Shown one piece after another: positions 14,905 through 17,058 of a stretch of DNA of 17,058 nt. The stretch is from Chitinophagaceae bacterium (GTDB lineage Bacteria > Bacteroidota > Bacteroidia > Chitinophagales > Chitinophagaceae). How positions within the stretch are numbered: position 1 is the first letter of the stretch; each line of letters begins with the position of its first letter. A program made the translations under genes and the position numbers. The stretch lies in contig CANKNL010000030.1 in assembly GCA_947483345.1 (NCBI GenBank), forward strand, positions 1-17,058. The letters are read 5' to 3'. The notes under the pieces are model-generated. The model ran no database searches and was not told the DNA's origin. It saw nothing but the letters and a program-made list of their open reading frames with translations.

Positions 14905-16482
14905 ATGTCAACATATCCCAGTATATTCAACGATGTTATTGGCCCGGTAATGCGTGGCCCGTCCAGTTCGCACTGTGCTGCCTCTTTACGCATTGCCCGC
15001 CTCTGCCGTGATCTGATGGATGAAAACATCAAAGATATTTTAATTGAGTTTGATCCCAACGGTTCATTGGCAACCACACACAAAAGCCAGGGATCCGATA
15101 TGGGATTGTTTGGTGGTTTTTTAGGATGGGAAGCACATGATGAACGATTACCGGAATCTGAAAAACATATTGTAACTGCCGGTATCAATGTAACCATCAA
15201 TATGGTTGATATTGGCAATGGCCATCCCAATCTGTATAAATTAACGCTGTACAATAATAAAGAAACAAGACAACTAAGCGCCATCTCCACCGGCGGCGGC
15301 ATGATAGAAGTAATTGCTATTGACGGAGTGCCGGTTTGCATGGCAGGCGATTATTTTGAAACATTGATCTATTGTGATAAACCAGACAATATCATTGCCT
15401 TTTTAAAAGCATCGATACAATACGATGATATCGAATTTCATAAAGGCGACATAGCTTTTATTGAAATTAAGTCGCAGGCTTTTTTTGATGACCCGATTTA
15501 TAAAGAGTTGCTGGCGATGGAAGACGTTTTATGTATCAAACAACTGCAACCCGTTTTACCCGTAATGGCCCGGAAGGATTTACAGGTGCCATTTATTACC
15601 TGCCATGACATGTTGGAATACAATACCGGTAAAGATAAAGCGCTTTGGGAGTTGGCTGTTGACTACGAAATGGCAAGAGGAAATATTTCTGCAGAGGAAG
15701 TATTTGAAAAGATGCGAAACATTATTCACATTATGGGTAATGCCATTGAACTGGGATTAAAGGGTACCCATTATCAAGACCGTATTTTAGGAAGTCAGTC
15801 TTTGCAGTTTAAAGAAAAATTTTTAGCCGATCAATTAGTTGGTGGCGAAACCGATAACCGCATCATCATGTATGTAAGTGCTATGATGGAAGTAAAAAGT
15901 TCGATGGGCGTTATTGTTGCTGCGCCCACTGCCGGCAGTTGCGGCGCCTTGCCGGGTGCTTTGTTTGGCACGGCCCATTCGCTGCAACTACACGAAGATG
16001 AATTGGTGAAAGCGATGTTATCTGCCGGGCTCATTGGGGTATTTATTGCGGCACGCGCCACTTTTGCAGCAGAGGTTGGTGGCTGTATGGCCGAAACCGG
16101 GTCGGGTGGTGGCATGGCCGCAGCAGCCATTACAGAAATGAAAGGTGGCAGCCTGCAACAATGTATTGCTGCAGCTTCGCTGGCATTACAAAATTCGCTG
16201 GGCATTATCTGCGATCCTATTGGCAACCGTGTAGAAGCGCCTTGTTTGGGAAGAAATGTAATGGCTGCCGGCAACGCCATTTCCTGTGCCAATATGGCGT
16301 TATCCAACTACGAACAACTGATACCATTAGACGAAGTAATAGACACGATGAAAGCAGTAGGCGATCAGATCCATCATACTTTACGATGCACCAACCTGGG
16401 CGGACTCTCCATCACCAATGCCGCTAAAAAAATAGAAGCTATGCTGGAAGGCGTACCCGGCAAGTTTTTTAAAAGTTGTTAG
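14905..16482 (+). CDS. sdaA: L-serine ammonia-lyase, iron-sulfur-dependent, single chain
   Basis: The enzyme deaminates L-serine to pyruvate with a 4Fe-4S cluster in place of pyridoxal phosphate. The 525-residue protein fuses the beta domain (GPSSSH, residues 18-23; STGGGMIEV, 128-136) to the alpha domain (PTAGSCGALPG, 341-351; AEVGGCMAETGSGGGMAAA; DPIGNRVEAPC). Cluster ligands by alignment are Cys394, Cys436 and Cys447; their spacing of 42 and 11 matches the Legionella enzyme as I recall it (343, 385, 396). The last residue is Cys525, as in Legionella, where the terminal cysteine enters the active site and inhibits the enzyme. It is about 65 residues longer than the common single-chain form; the extra length lies between the beta and alpha cores (about 145-300). 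The ATG at 14905 is preferred over an upstream non-ATG start at 14872. Activity on a related hydroxy-amino acid cannot be excluded. Confidence 0.88.
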   Translation: MSTYPSIFNDVIGPVMRGPSSSHCAASLRIARLCRDLMDENIKDILIEFDPNGSLATTHKSQGSDMGLFGGFLGWEAHDERLPESEKHIVTAGINVTINMVDIGNGHPNLYKLTLYNNKETRQLSAISTGGGMIEVIAIDGVPVCMAGDYFETLIYCDKPDNIIAFLKASIQYDDIEFHKGDIAFIEIKSQAFFDDPIYKELLAMEDVLCIKQLQPVLPVMARKDLQVPFITCHDMLEYNTGKDKALWELAVDYEMARGNISAEEVFEKMRNIIHIMGNAIELGLKGTHYQDRILGSQSLQFKEKFLADQLVGGETDNRIIMYVSAMMEVKSSMGVIVAAPTAGSCGALPGALFGTAHSLQLHEDELVKAMLSAGLIGVFIAARATFAAEVGGCMAETGSGGGMAAAAITEMKGGSLQQCIAAASLALQNSLGIICDPIGNRVEAPCLGRNVMAAGNAISCANMALSNYEQLIPLDEVIDTMKAVGDQIHHTLRCTNLGGLSITNAAKKIEAMLEGVPGKFFKSC

Positions 16483-16522
16483 GTTGATTTTTTTATTTTA
16501 AAAAATGTAATCAGTATATAAA

Positions 16523-16708
16523 ATGGAACAAGCTTATATTATTGCGCGGTTAAAAGACATGACCATGCCCGAGTTACTGGATGCCCTTGCCGAAGCCCAT
16601 GCCGGCAAACCAGTGGATATTTATGAGTACCTGCAGCCCGGTTTAATTGACCGCACAACTGATACCATCTGGGAATTTATAGAAGCCGTTAAGCAAATAG
16701 ACAAATAA
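16523..16708 (+). CDS. Small protein of unknown function
   Basis: This is a 61-residue acidic protein with no signal peptide, membrane segment or cysteine. It appears helical in two stretches (AYIIARLKDMTMPELLDALAE and DTIWEFIEAVKQI), separated by a loop with GKPVDIYEYLQPG. I do not recognise a family. It starts 40 bp after the serine lyase stop on the same strand, so the two may be co-transcribed, and the next gene begins 127 bp later. Codon use resembles the neighbours (Bacteroidota-like AT-rich third positions mixed with GCC and CTG). It is short, but the open frame, sensible composition and placement favour a real gene. A chance open frame remains possible. Confidence 0.6.
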   Translation: MEQAYIIARLKDMTMPELLDALAEAHAGKPVDIYEYLQPGLIDRTTDTIWEFIEAVKQIDK

Positions 16709-16759
16709 GCAGACTGCTCAGTGATTTATTTAATAGCAAACCATTTACCCATGACATCC

Positions 16760-16776
16760 CCTCTTCTACGAAGAGG
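16760..16776. other. Short perfect hairpin before the alpha/beta hydrolase gene
   Basis: CCTCTTC (16760-16766), the loop TAC, and GAAGAGG (16770-16776) form a 7-bp hairpin. No T-run follows on either strand, so it is not a standard terminator; it may be a repeat remnant or a leader structure of the gene at 16836. Confidence 0.35.
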
Positions 16777-16835
16777 CAATGGCTCAGCGGCCTTGTCTCA
16801 ATCTCTGCTTCGTATTAAATGCGTAATTTTAATCC

Positions 16836-17058
16836 ATGCCATGTATAAAAAATATCATCATAGCCGGTGCCAATGAACTGCCCATTACGCTCGATATTTT
16901 TTTTAACAATGAGCAGTCTCAAAAACCGGTTCTGATCTATGCACACGGCTTTAATGGTTTTAAAGACTGGGGCAATTTTGATTTGATCGCTGAAAGATTT
17001 GTTGCAGCTGGGTATACATTGGTGAAATTTAATTTCTCTCACAATGGTACCACGCCCG
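16836..17058 (+). CDS. Alpha/beta hydrolase (5' part only)
   Basis: The first 74 residues of a gene cut by the window end; no stop is reached. The ATG at 16836 is fixed by an in-frame stop at 16830-16832. The visible part starts with a short beta-strand region (IKNIIIAGANELPITLDIFF). It then shows the oxyanion-hole strand of the fold, PVLIYAHGFNGFKDWGNFDL (HGFNGFKDWG at about residues 42-51), followed by a helix and VKFNFSHNGTTP. These are typical of serine-hydrolase-like dienelactone or acylaminoacyl-peptidase relatives. The nucleophile elbow and the rest of the triad would lie beyond the window, so the substrate cannot be told. No signal peptide is present, so it is likely cytoplasmic. Confidence 0.88.
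   Translation, partial: MPCIKNIIIAGANELPITLDIFFNNEQSQKPVLIYAHGFNGFKDWGNFDLIAERFVAAGYTLVKFNFSHNGTTP

Noticed and set aside
15831..16307. A 158-codon minus-strand open frame opposite the serine lyase.
   Set aside because: It is a shadow of the Ala/Gly-rich alpha domain, which has clear catalytic and cluster motifs on the plus strand.

Overview
The window looks like a chromosomal segment from a Bacteroidota bacterium, most likely Chitinophagaceae or a close relative. The evidence is an IPExxxVDY-family protein, a Rho factor with a long charged N-terminal insertion, Bacteroidota-type promoter boxes (TAnnTTTG), A-rich leaders in place of strong Shine-Dalgarno sites, and an AT-rich composition with repeat-laden spacers. 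Nothing in it looks like a prophage, plasmid, insertion sequence, CRISPR array or defence island.

Layout. 2-1205 (+): a compact three-gene run holding the tail of an M28 peptidase with a PDZ domain, an IPExxxVDY-family protein and a short pterin-4a-carbinolamine dehydratase. 1202-4701 (-): a convergent cluster read as mnmH (tRNA 2-selenouridine synthase), a secreted protein of unknown function, then selD (selenophosphate synthase). MnmH uses the selenophosphate that SelD makes, so the outer two genes form a selenium tRNA-modification pair; the middle gene is unexplained. 4803-6392 (-): rho, whose terminator overlaps the mnmH promoter. 6732-8174 (+): asnS, followed by a tRNA-Val(GAC) gene with two departures from the usual tRNA pattern. 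8440-9522 (-) and 9709-12165 (+): divergent secreted glycoside hydrolases, a GH18 chitinase-like enzyme and a GH95 alpha-L-fucosidase-like enzyme. 12433-14664 (+): a DPP-IV-type S9 peptidase. 14905-16482 (+): a single-chain iron-sulfur L-serine ammonia-lyase. 16523-16708 (+): a small unknown protein. 16836-17058 (+): the start of an alpha/beta hydrolase, cut by the window edge.

Most genes are housekeeping or degradative enzymes, and I see no convincing new multigene system. The most unusual signals are structural. A 66-bp palindrome-bounded block sits in frame inside mnmH, and a second repeat-derived stretch lies in the same gene. The spacer at 12173-12400 is made of two diverged inverted modules, one of which appears to carry a GC-rich 20-bp insertion. 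A short AT-rich repeat containing a promoter-like -7 box recurs in two spacers.
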